From Thermomonas carbonis (GTDB taxonomy: Bacteria > Pseudomonadota > Gammaproteobacteria > Xanthomonadales > Xanthomonadaceae), in assembly GCF_014396975.1 (NCBI RefSeq), contig NZ_CP060719.1:3134001-3198000 (forward strand): a stretch of 64,000 nucleotides of DNA, in the 5' to 3' direction. Below the pieces are notes generated by a model. That model was not told the DNA's origin, made no database searches, and worked only from the letters and a program-made list of their open reading frames with translations. Positions within the stretch are counted from its first letter, which is position 1, and each line of letters opens with the position of its first letter. This document shows, one piece after another, positions 17,348-26,485 of the stretch. The translations under genes and the position numbers were made by a program.

Positions 17348-18532
17348 CAACTCCACCGCCGCCGCCTTGTGCTCGGGCGCGAGATGCGCGTACTTCAGCG
17401 TCATCGCGATGTCGCTGTGGCCCAGCAGTTCGCGGACGGTGTTGAGGTCGACCCCGGCCATGACCAGCTTCGACGCGAACGTGTGCCGCAAGTCGTGAAA
17501 CCTGAAGTCCTCCAGCTTGGCCGCCGTCATCAGGCCCGCCCACGACTTTTTCAGGCTGGCGACGCCGAATAGCTCGCCCTTGCCCTTGTGCTGTTTCTGC
17601 CACGTCTTCAGCACGGCCAGCGCCTCGCTGTTCAATGGCACATGCCGCGCCTTGCCGGACTTGGCATAGCCGGCCCGGACTGTCAGCCGCTTTCCCGGCA
17701 GGTCGATATCGGCCCAAGTGAGCTGGGTTAGCTCGCCACGGCGCAACCCGGTATTGATCGCCAGCAGCACCAGCGGCGCAACGTGGTCGGTATAGCCCTG
17801 AAACGCCCCTAGCGGCTCTCTAGCGCGTTCCTTTCGCCACGCATCACCGCTAGCCCTCGCGGCTATGCGGCGATTCTCGCGCGCCTCTAGGGCCTTCCTG
17901 AGCCTCTTTTCCTCAGCGGGTGTCAGGAAGCGAACGCGGGACTCAACCTCGCGCTTGATCCGCTTCGCCTTCGCCAGCGGGTTAGCCGGCAGGATCGCCC
18001 AATCGACCGCCTGCCCGAATGCCGCCTTGATCCTGTCCAGGTCGCGATTGACGGTCGCCGGCATCGTGCCGCCGTTGAGCCTCGCAGCCTTCACCGCGTC
18101 CCAATCGGCCAACGTGATCTTGCCCAGCTTCCGGTTCCACCAGTCGCCGAACGTGGACTTGATCGCCGCCACGGTCGCCTTGCCTTGCTTGTGCGTGGCT
18201 TCGACGTGGGGGCCGTAGTGGTTCGCCATGTAGTCGCCGAACGTGCCCGCCAGCCGCTTGCCGCCGGCTACGGGTGCGCCATGCTCGGCAATCTCACCCA
18301 GTAGCCGCATTGCAGCCTGCCGCGCACCCTCCAACGTCATCACGGGGTAGTCGCCGATATTGCGAGCTTGGCCCTTCCCGCCCCATACCACCGCCCACGA
18401 CTTGCGCCCGCTGGGACGGATCCTCAGGATTAGGCCGCCCGGCTTGTTGTCGCGGAGCGTGTAGACGGTGGCCCGTGGCTTCGCGTTCTCGACATCGCGC
18501 TTCGTGAGCGTTTCCCGCGCGTTCTGCGGCAT
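17336..18532 (-). CDS. int: Tyrosine recombinase / tRNA-targeting integrase
   Basis: 398 aa. The N-terminal DUF4102-like arm-binding domain (about 1-95, with GGLILRIRPSGRKSWAV) is followed by a SAM-like core-binding domain (about 100-200) and the catalytic domain. The pentad is visible: Arg in NTGLRRGELTQL, Lys near GYAKSGKARHVPL, His-X-X-Arg in FHDLRHTFAS, His in LLGHSDIAMT, and the nucleophile Tyr in LKYAHL. Length and order are complete, so the element may still be mobile. It sits 124 bp from attR and reads away from it. Confidence 0.95.
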   Translation of the reverse strand: MPQNARETLTKRDVENAKPRATVYTLRDNKPGGLILRIRPSGRKSWAVVWGGKGQARNIGDYPVMTLEGARQAAMRLLGEIAEHGAPVAGGKRLAGTFGDYMANHYGPHVEATHKQGKATVAAIKSTFGDWWNRKLGKITLADWDAVKAARLNGGTMPATVNRDLDRIKAAFGQAVDWAILPANPLAKAKRIKREVESRVRFLTPAEEKRLRKALEARENRRIAARASGDAWRKERAREPLGAFQGYTDHVAPLVLLAINTGLRRGELTQLTWADIDLPGKRLTVRAGYAKSGKARHVPLNSEALAVLKTWQKQHKGKGELFGVASLKKSWAGLMTAAKLEDFRFHDLRHTFASKLVMAGVDLNTVRELLGHSDIAMTLKYAHLAPEHKAAAVELLVG

Positions 18533-18655
18533 CGCCTGCCCCGTTCTTTACCTGTTCCGTTAAAAGTACCACCTCGTTAAACACAGCGGGACTCAATGGG
18601 ACGATAAATCAACGGCTTAGGCTGTACCTCGTTGTTCTGAAAGGGTGCCCATTCT

Positions 18656-18708
<53 letters not shown>

Positions 18709-18723
18709 ACAAGGACTTACGAG

Positions 18724-18747
18724 AAAACCGCCGAGAGGCGGTTTTTT
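18724..18747 (+). terminator. Original chromosomal terminator of tRNA-Pro
   Basis: AACCGCC-GAGA-GGCGGTT followed by a T run (18742-18747) lies 16 bp after attR. Before integration it would have been about 30 bp downstream of the tRNA. The 305-bp gap 18533-18836 holds this, attR and no gene. Confidence 0.85.
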
Positions 18748-18836
18748 CGTGGGCGCTGCAGGCAGCCATGCGGCCTTCGATGTCCATCCCCGGCGCGGTT
18801 CTGCGTTTGCACAGGCATCCCCTGCCGGATGGATGC

Positions 18837-20459
18837 ATGTCGGAATCCCCCGAAGCACGATCGCTGTCCTCGACGCCGCATGACCGCTCGGCGTTGCTGC
18901 GGCTGTGGGCGATGCGCGTCGTCATTCCGCTATCGCTGGCGGTACTCGTGGCGTTCGGCCTGCTGGCATACGCGGCCAAGCTCGCCTTGCCCGGTGACGG
19001 CCCGACGCTGATGTCCATCCTGTGGCGCATCGCGGTGCTGTTGCTGCTCGCCTTGGCGGTCGTGGCCGCGATCGGCTGGAGCATCGCCGCGCGCGCCTCG
19101 CGACCGGTGATGACCCTGACCGACGCCATCGAGAGCCTGGGCCGAGGCGAACAGGTCCGCCTGCAGGTCGATGACGACGCCCTGCTCGGCCGCCTGCAGC
19201 GTGGCGTCAACGATGCCTCGCAGGCGCTGGCCGATGCGCGCAACCGCATGCAGAGCGAACTCGGCCGCACCGCGATCGAACTGGCAGACAAGAACACCCG
19301 GCTGGAGGCCGCCAGCCAGTCGCGTGCGCGCTTCCTCGCTGCCGCCAGCCACGACCTGCGCCAGCCGCTGTATGCGCTCACCCTGTTCTCGTCCGCGCTG
19401 CGCGCCGGCGAGACTGATCCGGACAAGCTGACCCGGGTGATGCATATCGAGGAATGCGTGTCCTCGCTCGACCAGTTGTTTTCCGAACTGCTGGACCTGT
19501 CGCGGCTCGAGGCCGGGGTCATGCATGCGGCGATCGGCGACGTGCGCCTGGATGACGTGTTCGACGAAGTCAGCCGCAATTTCCGCATCCTCGCCGAGTC
19601 GCGCGGCCTGCGCCTGATCGTGCGCAAGACCGACGCCTGGGTGCGCACCGACCGCACCATGCTGGCGCGCATCCTCAACAACCTGGTCAGCAACGCGCTG
19701 CGCTACACCGACGAGGGCGGCGTGCTGGTCGGCGTGCGCCACCAGGACGACGGCCGCCTGCGCATCGATGTCTGGGACACCGGCACCGGCATCGCACCCG
19801 AGCACCAGTCGCAGGTATTCGACGAGTTCTACCAGGTCAGCGCCTGTGGCGACGATGGTGGCGAGCGCAAGCGCGGCCTGGGACTCGGGCTTGCGACCGT
19901 GCGCAGGTTGGCCGAACTGGTGGGCTGCGAGGTGCGCCTGGCGTCCAAGCTGCGGCGCGGAACGCTGGTCTCGGTCGTGCTGGACCAGAGCCAGACCGGT
20001 GCCGGCGCGGGTGAGGAACCGATGGACATGCCGCTCGACATCAGCGGCCTGCGGGTGCTGGTGGTGGACGACGAAGCCAGCATCCTCGAAGGCCTGCGCG
20101 CCTTGCTGCAGGAATGGGGCTGCGAGATCCGCATCGCCGACAGCGAAGCCAACGCGGTCGACGCCGTGGTCGGCTGGCCGCTGCCGCCCGACCTGGTGAT
20201 CAGCGACCTGCGCCTGCGTGAGGGCCGCAGCGGTCTGGACGTGCTGCGCGCACTGGCCCGCCACTACGATGCCGATCCGCAGCGCCCGCCCTTCGCGCGC
20301 CTGCTGGTGACCGGCGAAACCCGCCCGGACCGGATCGGCGAGATCGCCGCCAACCGCATCCCTGTGCTGTTCAAGCCGGTGTCCCCACCGCGCCTGCGCG
20401 AGGCGATGCTGGCCACGGTGCTGGCATCGCGAGTCATGCCCATGGAGTCGGAAGAATGA
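18837..20459 (+). CDS. Hybrid sensor histidine kinase with C-terminal receiver
   Basis: 540-aa inner-membrane kinase. Two membrane helices (about 23-50 and 62-84) enclose a very short periplasmic loop, so it probably senses in or near the membrane. Next come a HAMP-like linker and coiled coil, then HisKA with phospho-His H172 in AASHDLRQPL. The ATPase has the N-box around N282, the G1 box DTGTG (314-318) and the G2 box GLGLGL. A receiver follows at 406-530, with D411/D412, phospho-Asp D457 (VISDLRL) and K513. I chose ATG 18837; longer in-frame starts run through attR and are unlikely. It overlaps the next gene by 4 nt. A related kinase lies at 49048 and a NarL-type regulator at 34391, which may be its output. 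Confidence 0.88.
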   Translation: MSESPEARSLSSTPHDRSALLRLWAMRVVIPLSLAVLVAFGLLAYAAKLALPGDGPTLMSILWRIAVLLLLALAVVAAIGWSIAARASRPVMTLTDAIESLGRGEQVRLQVDDDALLGRLQRGVNDASQALADARNRMQSELGRTAIELADKNTRLEAASQSRARFLAAASHDLRQPLYALTLFSSALRAGETDPDKLTRVMHIEECVSSLDQLFSELLDLSRLEAGVMHAAIGDVRLDDVFDEVSRNFRILAESRGLRLIVRKTDAWVRTDRTMLARILNNLVSNALRYTDEGGVLVGVRHQDDGRLRIDVWDTGTGIAPEHQSQVFDEFYQVSACGDDGGERKRGLGLGLATVRRLAELVGCEVRLASKLRRGTLVSVVLDQSQTGAGAGEEPMDMPLDISGLRVLVVDDEASILEGLRALLQEWGCEIRIADSEANAVDAVVGWPLPPDLVISDLRLREGRSGLDVLRALARHYDADPQRPPFARLLVTGETRPDRIGEIAANRIPVLFKPVSPPRLREAMLATVLASRVMPMESEE

Positions 20460-22048
20460 GCGACGGCTTTGCCTACGATGTCCTCGAATATCCCTCGCAC
20501 GTACATCCGCAGGCGCATCCATCACGGCTGGCGGCGATCGCGCGGCTGCACGGGATCAGTGCCGCCTCGCCGCGGGCCTGCCACCTCCTGGAAGTCGGCT
20601 GCGGCGACGGCCTGCAACTGCTGACGCTGGCGATGGCGTATCCGCACAGCCGATTCGTCGGCGTGGATCTGTCGCAGGCGGCGATCACGCGTGGCGAAGC
20701 AACGCGACGCAGACTTGGCCTGGAGAACCTGACGCTGGTCGCGGCCGACTTGATGACCTGGGATCCGGGCCCGGATCCATACGACTACATCGTGGCCCAC
20801 GGGTTCTTCTCGTGGGTGCCGGATGTCGTTCGCGATCGCCTGCTGGCGTTGTGCCGGCAGGCGCTGTCGCCTGCCGGCATCGCTTATGTCAGCTACAACG
20901 CGCTGCCCGGTTGCCACCTGCGCCGGCTGATGTGGGACATGCTGCGACATCACACGTGCGACATCGACGACCCGCGCGAACGGATCACCGCGGCGCGCGA
21001 CCTGCTGGCCAGCCTGGAGAGCGACGTCGCCGGTTCACAGGTCTATGGCGATGCGGTCCGCAGCGAAGCCCGGGACTTGCTGCGGCGCACCGAGACCTCG
21101 GTGCTGTTCCATGACGACCTGGCCTACACCAATCAGCCGTTTTCGATCACCGACTTCGCCAGCCGCGCCAGCCACCAGCAACTCCGCTATCTCGGCGAAG
21201 CCGATTACCACGAAATCAGCGATGCAGGTCTGACCGAGGATGCCCGTGAACGCCTGGCGCAACGCGCTGGCGGCGATCGCCTGCAACGCGAGCAATACCT
21301 GGATTACCTGAAAGGACGTCGGTTCCGGCAAACCCTGCTCTGCCACGCCGATGCGCCGATGCTGGACACCGCGGATCCATCGATGGCGCGCGGGCTGTTC
21401 GCGGTCGGGCACCTGCGCACCGATGACGCCGATGGCAATGCGATCGATCTCGCCGAAGGCGTGGCCGCACGCTTCCACAGCGGCGATGGCGCGATGCTCG
21501 CCACCGACCACCCCGTCATCAAGGCCGCACTGGCGATGGTCGGTAATGCGTTCCCGGCGGCGCTCGCCTTCGAGCAGGTGTTGGCAGGCGCACGCGATGC
21601 CAGCCTCAGCCAGGCCGGCGTCCAGGAAGATGCTGCGGTGCTTGCGGATGCATGGACGGCCGCGTTCGGGCTGGGTCTGCTGACATTGCATTGCGACCCG
21701 CCCACGTTCGCCACCGAAGCAGGCCCCAAGCCGAAGGCCAACGCGCTTGCGCGGATGCAGGTGGATGCCGGTTCCGATCTGGTCACCAGCCTGCGCCCAT
21801 CGATGATCCGCATCGACAGCCGGCTCGCACTGGAATTGATCCGCTTGCTGGACGGCCGGCGCGACCGCGAACAACTGCTGCATGACCTGGCCGAACGCAT
21901 GGCTGCATTGCCGGCCGATGACGCCGACGGCAATGGCGAAGACAAGCCACATCCGCACGACCCGGCGTGGTGGCGCCAGGCACTGGCCGGGCAACTGGAG
22001 GCAGGGCTGTTGCAAACCGCACGCATGGGCCTGCTGGAAACCGGTTGA
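20456..22048 (+). CDS. Class I SAM methyltransferase with methyltransferase regulatory domain
   Basis: 530 aa. An N-terminal Rossmann methyltransferase domain has motif I LLEVGCGDGLQLL (about 43-55), the acidic VGVDLSQAAI, and the AHGFFSWVPD motif. A middle segment (about 150-330), introduced by VSYNALPGCHLRRLMWDMLR, is characteristic of the methyltransferase regulatory domain. The C-terminus (about 430-530) looks like a winged-helix tail (RIDSRLALELIRLLDGRRDREQLLHDL). The same three-part plan is found in rickettsial protein-lysine methyltransferases acting on outer-membrane proteins; applying that role here is inference. It starts with ATGA overlapping the kinase stop, so they are co-expressed. 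It ends 16 bp from the convergent tssE. Confidence 0.8.
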   Translation: MSDGFAYDVLEYPSHVHPQAHPSRLAAIARLHGISAASPRACHLLEVGCGDGLQLLTLAMAYPHSRFVGVDLSQAAITRGEATRRRLGLENLTLVAADLMTWDPGPDPYDYIVAHGFFSWVPDVVRDRLLALCRQALSPAGIAYVSYNALPGCHLRRLMWDMLRHHTCDIDDPRERITAARDLLASLESDVAGSQVYGDAVRSEARDLLRRTETSVLFHDDLAYTNQPFSITDFASRASHQQLRYLGEADYHEISDAGLTEDARERLAQRAGGDRLQREQYLDYLKGRRFRQTLLCHADAPMLDTADPSMARGLFAVGHLRTDDADGNAIDLAEGVAARFHSGDGAMLATDHPVIKAALAMVGNAFPAALAFEQVLAGARDASLSQAGVQEDAAVLADAWTAAFGLGLLTLHCDPPTFATEAGPKPKANALARMQVDAGSDLVTSLRPSMIRIDSRLALELIRLLDGRRDREQLLHDLAERMAALPADDADGNGEDKPHPHDPAWWRQALAGQLEAGLLQTARMGLLETG

Positions 22049-22064
22049 TGCGTGCGTACCGCGC

Positions 22065-22505
22065 TCAGCGGACCATGTAAGTCTGGGTGTTCAACTGCAG
22101 CACGGCGTCGAACTGCACTTTCTCGTTCTCCGGCCCCAGTTCCATCAGCGCGTCCACGCGGAAGCGCAAGGCGCGGTCGAGATCGCGCTGCGGTTCCAGG
22201 GTCACGCGAATGCGCGTGAGCCGGCCTTCATGCAGGGAAATCGACTGTTCCAGCGAGCGCCGGATGCGGTCGCGGTCATGCGGGCTGAGCAGGCTGTAGG
22301 AGGAAAAATCCAGGATCCCGTAGGTCAGCGAGGACCCCCTGCACTCCTTGAAGCTGTCGCTGATCAGGCGCGCGCCCTCGGAGCGCGTGTTCAGCAGGTT
22401 TTCCAGATCACGCGACACGCTGTTGCGCATATCGGTGACGGAGACCCGCCGCCCGCCGTCTTCCGGCAATGCCACGTCGACCAAGCGATCCATCAATCCA
22501 CGCAT
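22065..22505 (-). CDS. tssE: T6SS baseplate subunit TssE (gp25-like)
   Basis: 146 aa, homologous to phage T4 gp25; it nucleates sheath assembly on the baseplate with TssF, TssG and TssK. The gp25 core is SVSRDLENLLNTRSEGARL and the following GSSLTYGILDFSSYSLLSPHDRDRIRRSLEQSI, with a C-terminal strand pair (VQFDAVLQLNTQTYMV). The start at 22505 gives MRGLMDRLVDVA; an internal ATG (MDRL) is an alternative. It is the last gene of the minus-strand T6SS arm, 86 bp after hcp. Confidence 0.92.
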   Translation of the reverse strand: MRGLMDRLVDVALPEDGGRRVSVTDMRNSVSRDLENLLNTRSEGARLISDSFKECRGSSLTYGILDFSSYSLLSPHDRDRIRRSLEQSISLHEGRLTRIRVTLEPQRDLDRALRFRVDALMELGPENEKVQFDAVLQLNTQTYMVR

Positions 22506-22591
22506 GCAACAGGCCCCGCTTCAGCCGCGATCCCGCAACGAAAATGGCCCGCCGCGTATTGCGCGGCGGGCCTGTCTCACGAACGGAGGGA

Positions 22592-23083
22592 TCAGGTCGC
22601 CTTGTTCAGCGCGCGATCGTACTGGGCCATCACCGCGCCTTCCAGGCTGCCATCAGCCTTCTGCGGCTTGTACTCGTACTTGATCTTGGTGTAATTCAGG
22701 GCGAACTGGTCGACCGGGATGGATGAACTGCCCGCGTTGCCGCCAGTCTGGAACGAACTCACCATCACGTCTTCCATGGTGATGATCAGGTAATCGACCT
22801 GGCCCGCCTTGCCGCCGGCCTTGCGCGCGGTCAGCACCGCCTTCTTGATGTGGTCGCCGCTGGCCGCCGACTTCACCAGCAGGGCGCTGGACTTGTCGGT
22901 CTGCTTGGTGAAATGCAGATCCTGGAAGTTGGCCTTGCCGGTGCCGCCGCCGCCGCCGCGGCCCATGTTGCCGTCGTTCGACACGCCCCAGCTGAACGAG
23001 TCGATCTCGATCTTGTCCTTATGCTTTTCGTCGAGCGATTCGCCCTTGATGCCGTCGAGCTCGAGCAGGTAATCGGATGCCAT
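22592..23083 (-). CDS. hcp: T6SS inner tube protein Hcp
   Basis: 163 aa; hexameric rings stack into the tube that is fired into target cells. Family features are the N-terminal DYLLELDGIKGESLDEKHKDKIEIDSFSWGVSN, the glycine-rich loop GRGGGGGTGKANFQDLHFTKQTDKSS, and the C-terminal QFALNYTKIKYEYKPQKADGS. GAGGAGA lies seven bases before the ATG, the strongest ribosome site in the arm, consistent with high Hcp demand. No C-terminal effector extension is present. Confidence 0.96.
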   Translation of the reverse strand: MASDYLLELDGIKGESLDEKHKDKIEIDSFSWGVSNDGNMGRGGGGGTGKANFQDLHFTKQTDKSSALLVKSAASGDHIKKAVLTARKAGGKAGQVDYLIITMEDVMVSSFQTGGNAGSSSIPVDQFALNYTKIKYEYKPQKADGSLEGAVMAQYDRALNKAT

Positions 23084-23120
23084 GGTGGTATCTCCTCAGA
23101 GGTTGGAAAGGGAATGCGGT

Positions 23121-24605
23121 TTAGCGGGCGGACTTCGGCAACTCGGCGACGAGGCGCAACGAGACGCTGAGTTCGTCCAACTGGTAGTGCGGGCGCAGGA
23201 AGGCAACCGACTTGAACGCGCCCGGCTTGCCGGGAACCTCGGTCACCTCGATGCGCGCCTCGCGCAGCGGGTACTGGGCCTTCGCTTCCTGCGAGGCGTT
23301 GTCGTCCAGCAGCACGTACTGCGAGATCCAGTTGTTCAGGAACAACTCGACACTGGACTTGCTGGCGAAGCTGCCGATCTTGTCGCGCATCATCGACTTC
23401 AGGTAATGCGCGATGCGGCTGACTGCGAAGATGTACTGCAGCTGCGAGGACAGGCGCGCGTTGGCGTTGGCCGCGTCGGTGTTGTACTCCTTGGCCTTCT
23501 GCGTCGACTGGGTCGAGAAAAACGCCGCGTAGTCGGTGCCCTTGCAGTGGACCAGCGGGATCAGGCCGAGGTCGGCGAGTTCCTTCTCGCGACGATCGGT
23601 GATCGCCAGCTCGGTCGGGCACTTGAGCGCGACTTCGCCGTCGTCTGTGGCGAAGGTATGGGTCGGCAGGCCCTCGACCAAACCACCGCCCTCGACGCCG
23701 CGGATCGCCGCGCACCAGCCGTACTTGGCGAACGCGTCGGTGACCTTGGTGCCCAGTGCGTAGGCGGCATTCATCCACAGGTACTTGTTGTGGTCGGTGC
23801 CGTCGGTGCGCTCGACGAAGTTGAACGCCTCGACCGGATCGGTGTCCGGGCCGTACGGCAGGCGCCCCAGCACGTGCGGCATGGCCAGGCCGACGTAGCG
23901 CGAGTCCTCTGACGCACGGAAACTCTTCCACTTCGCGTATTCGACGGTGTCGAAGATCTTGGCCAGGTCGCGTGGGCCGGACAGCTCGGTGAAATCATCG
24001 AAGCCGAGCAGCTCCGGTGACGCGGCACTGAGGAACGGTGCGTGCGCCGCGGCACAGACGTGCGAGATTTCCTCGACCAGGTACATGTCTTCCGGATGGC
24101 GGCCGAACTCGAAGTCGCCGATCAGGGTCGCGAACGGCGCACCGCCGAAGGTGCCGTACTCTTCTTCGTAGAGCTTCTTGAACAGGGTGCTCTGGTCGAA
24201 GTCGGACGCGCTCTTGAAATCCTTGACCAGTTCCTTCTTGGTCGTGTTGAAGACCTTGATCTTCAGGTTGGTGCTGGTCTCGGAGTTGTCGACCAGGTAT
24301 TTCAGGCCGCGCCAGCTGCCTTCCAGCTGCTGGAACTCCGGCGCATGCATGACCGAGGACAGCTGCTCGGAGAGCACGCGGTCGATCTCGGCGATGCGCG
24401 CATCCAGCGCGCCGATGGCGTCCTTGGACACCACCATCGCACCGTCGCTGACCTGCGAGATGAGTTCGGCGATGAGGTCGCGGGCGCGGGTGCGCTCGGT
24501 GTCGGAACGGGCGATCTTGCTCTGGGTGAGGATCTGGTCGAGCAGGCCGCCATCGGCTGCTTCTGCTGCTGCGGCGCCCGCCGCCTGGGTTTCGGTATTG
24601 GCCAT
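23121..24605 (-). CDS. tssC: T6SS sheath large subunit TssC (VipB)
   Basis: 494 aa; with TssB it forms the contractile sheath. Recognised by LEGSWRGLKYLVDNSETSTNLKIKVFN near residue 100, FGGAPFATLIGDFEFGRHPEDM, the PYGPDTDPVEAFNFVE region, and the C-terminal RIAHYLKSMMRDKIGSF and NNWISQYV. The N-terminal 25 residues are Ala-rich and less conserved. Length is normal. It lies 67 bp downstream of tssB and 37 bp upstream of hcp. Confidence 0.96.
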   Translation of the reverse strand: MANTETQAAGAAAAEAADGGLLDQILTQSKIARSDTERTRARDLIAELISQVSDGAMVVSKDAIGALDARIAEIDRVLSEQLSSVMHAPEFQQLEGSWRGLKYLVDNSETSTNLKIKVFNTTKKELVKDFKSASDFDQSTLFKKLYEEEYGTFGGAPFATLIGDFEFGRHPEDMYLVEEISHVCAAAHAPFLSAASPELLGFDDFTELSGPRDLAKIFDTVEYAKWKSFRASEDSRYVGLAMPHVLGRLPYGPDTDPVEAFNFVERTDGTDHNKYLWMNAAYALGTKVTDAFAKYGWCAAIRGVEGGGLVEGLPTHTFATDDGEVALKCPTELAITDRREKELADLGLIPLVHCKGTDYAAFFSTQSTQKAKEYNTDAANANARLSSQLQYIFAVSRIAHYLKSMMRDKIGSFASKSSVELFLNNWISQYVLLDDNASQEAKAQYPLREARIEVTEVPGKPGAFKSVAFLRPHYQLDELSVSLRLVAELPKSAR

Positions 24606-24672
24606 GAGGTCTCTGCTCGTGTGGTCTGGGCGTATTGGAACGACGACAGCAACTGTGCTGCCGACGGGGCGC

Positions 24673-25185
24673 TTATTCCTCGGACTTGCCGCCGACTTCG
24701 CGGGATAGCTGGGCGATCTTGTCGGTGTTCTGCAGGACGTCGTTCAACAAGTCCTCGAACTTGTCGTTGCCGGCCGCCTTGTTGCGCAGATCAGCGAGCT
24801 TCTGCCGCGCCTCGAGCAGCTTGCGCAGCGGCTCGATCTGGTTGGCCACGCGCTCCGGCGAGAAATCCTCCAAGCTGCGGAAGGTCAGTTCCACGCCGAG
24901 CTTGGAGCCGTCATCGGCCAGCTTGTTGTCGACCTGCATCTGCACGCGCGGCTTCATGCCCTTGAGTACGTCGTCGTAGTTGTCCTTGTCGACGTTGACG
25001 AACTTGCGGTCCTTCAGCTTGGCCAGCGGCTCGGCCGGCTGGCCGGTGAAGTTGCCGACCACGCCCGCCACGAACGGCAGTTCCTTCTTCTCGATCGCAT
25101 CGCCCACTTCGACGTCGTAGGTGAGCTGCACGCGCGGCGCGCGAACCCGATCGAGCTTGTGTTGGGTGCTTTCCTTCTTGGCCAT
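24673..25185 (-). CDS. tssB: T6SS sheath small subunit TssB (VipA)
   Basis: 170 aa. Begins MAKKESTQHKLDRVRAPRVQLTYDVEVGDA and carries KKELPFVAGVVGNFTGQP plus KLGVELTFRSLEDFSPERVANQIEPLRKLLEAR, the standard TssB blocks. I chose ATG at 25185 because an upstream in-frame start (25269) would add residues without family support. The 193-bp gap to tssA holds an imperfectly spaced inverted repeat (CCGGGAC/GTCCCGG at 25226-25232 and 25254-25260), and probably a separate promoter for tssB-tssC-hcp-tssE. Confidence 0.95.
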   Translation of the reverse strand: MAKKESTQHKLDRVRAPRVQLTYDVEVGDAIEKKELPFVAGVVGNFTGQPAEPLAKLKDRKFVNVDKDNYDDVLKGMKPRVQMQVDNKLADDGSKLGVELTFRSLEDFSPERVANQIEPLRKLLEARQKLADLRNKAAGNDKFEDLLNDVLQNTDKIAQLSREVGGKSEE

Positions 25186-25378
25186 GACGTTCCCCGTGCG
25201 CGGTGTGGTGGTGCGGCTGTTGTGGCCGGGACGTTCGCGATTGACTCGGACGTGTCCCGGATTGTGCAAAGAAGTCTAGAAAGCGGGTCGCGAGCGAAAC
25301 ATCCGTCGGACGGCCAGAATTGGGCATATGCCGTTCGACGTGGCCGCAGCCCGGGTGGGAATGCGTGCAGTGCCCATG

Positions 25379-26464
25379 TCAGTACGACGGCGGCAGGCCG
25401 ACCCGCTCGCGGATCGAGGACAGGGTGCCTTCATCGCGGATCAATTCGGCCAGGAACTGCTCCAGCGGCATGTTGGCCCAAAGGACCGCGCGCTCCAGCA
25501 GATAGGCGACCGGGCTGTGCGGCTCGGTACGGCGGAAGAATCCGGCGATTTCACCCAGCGCGCGCAGCGCGGCTTCCTTCGAGGCCAGGCTGCCACCACC
25601 CAAGTCCAGCGCGACACCCCCACCCGTTGCGGCCACGGTCGCGCCACCGCCAGCGCTAGCCTGCACGGCACTGCCGTCGTCGGCGACCACCGCGGCACCG
25701 CCGATGCCCTTGGCGGTCGCGACCTTCGAATAGACCTGCTGGATCTTCTTGAGACCGTCGTCGATCGGTGCCAGGTTGGGGGCGTCGCGGCCGAGTTTGG
25801 CGTCCGAGGTCGTGCTGAAACGGGTGAACGCATCACGCGCTGCCTGCACCTGGACCAGCCGCTCCATCAACATGGCTTCCGGCGTGGCCAGCATCCGCGC
25901 GTCGTAGGCTTCACCGTTGATGCGACCTTCGTCCAGCGCCGCCTGATAGGCCTCGGCATTTTGCCGGCCGAGGTTGTCGACTTCGCGGGAATCGATCCAG
26001 CCAGCCAGGGTCAGCGGTGCCTGCGGATCGTCGTTCAGCCGCAAGGCCTGCAGTGCGCGTGCGCCATACGTTGCGAACCAGGCGAGCTTCCCAGCGCGCT
26101 CTTCCAGGTCGCCGTCATCGGCGCGTGGATACAGGCCCTCCCAGTAGGTCTCCAGCAAACCGGCCAGCAGCGCGAAGCTGTCCCGCGCGCCTTCCAACCC
26201 GTCGCGGGAGATCGCCGCCTCGGCCAGCCACACCGCCGCCTGCAAGTCCTTGCTGGTGCGCAACAGGATGTCTTCGGACAGGCTCTGCGCCTCGCGCCAG
26301 TCGGCGACCTTGAGTTCAGTCTGCCATTCGCCCTGCGCAAGGTTGGGATCGTCCGCGCGGCGCGCTTCGCGGATGCGGTCGAACTGGTCGGAGAAGCTGG
26401 CATCGCTGCCCGCCGGGTCGCTGCCCGGGATCGGGGCGAGGAGTTCGTTGACGTCGATCGGCAT
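25379..26464 (-). CDS. tssA: T6SS assembly protein TssA (ImpA N-terminal domain)
   Basis: 361 aa. TssA primes tube and sheath assembly at the baseplate and, in some subtypes, caps the distal end. The ImpA-N domain covers about 8-130 (LLAPIPGSDPAGSDASFSD, LKVADWREAQSLSEDILLRTSKDLQAAVWLAEA). A variable middle follows, then a Gly/Ala-rich linker (about 260-290) and a short helical C-terminus with RRTEPHSPVAYLLERAVLWANMPLEQFLAELI. It lies 21 bp downstream of tssM. Confidence 0.93.
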   Translation of the reverse strand: MPIDVNELLAPIPGSDPAGSDASFSDQFDRIREARRADDPNLAQGEWQTELKVADWREAQSLSEDILLRTSKDLQAAVWLAEAAISRDGLEGARDSFALLAGLLETYWEGLYPRADDGDLEERAGKLAWFATYGARALQALRLNDDPQAPLTLAGWIDSREVDNLGRQNAEAYQAALDEGRINGEAYDARMLATPEAMLMERLVQVQAARDAFTRFSTTSDAKLGRDAPNLAPIDDGLKKIQQVYSKVATAKGIGGAAVVADDGSAVQASAGGGATVAATGGGVALDLGGGSLASKEAALRALGEIAGFFRRTEPHSPVAYLLERAVLWANMPLEQFLAELIRDEGTLSSIRERVGLPPSY

Positions 26465-26485
26465 GACAGGCTCCGGATGGCGGGG

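Noticed and set aside
25186-25378. Sigma-54 promoter for the tssB-hcp arm
   Set aside because: Searched for a GG-N10-GC element upstream of tssB; GGCAC and TTGC-like pieces occur but not at the required spacing.
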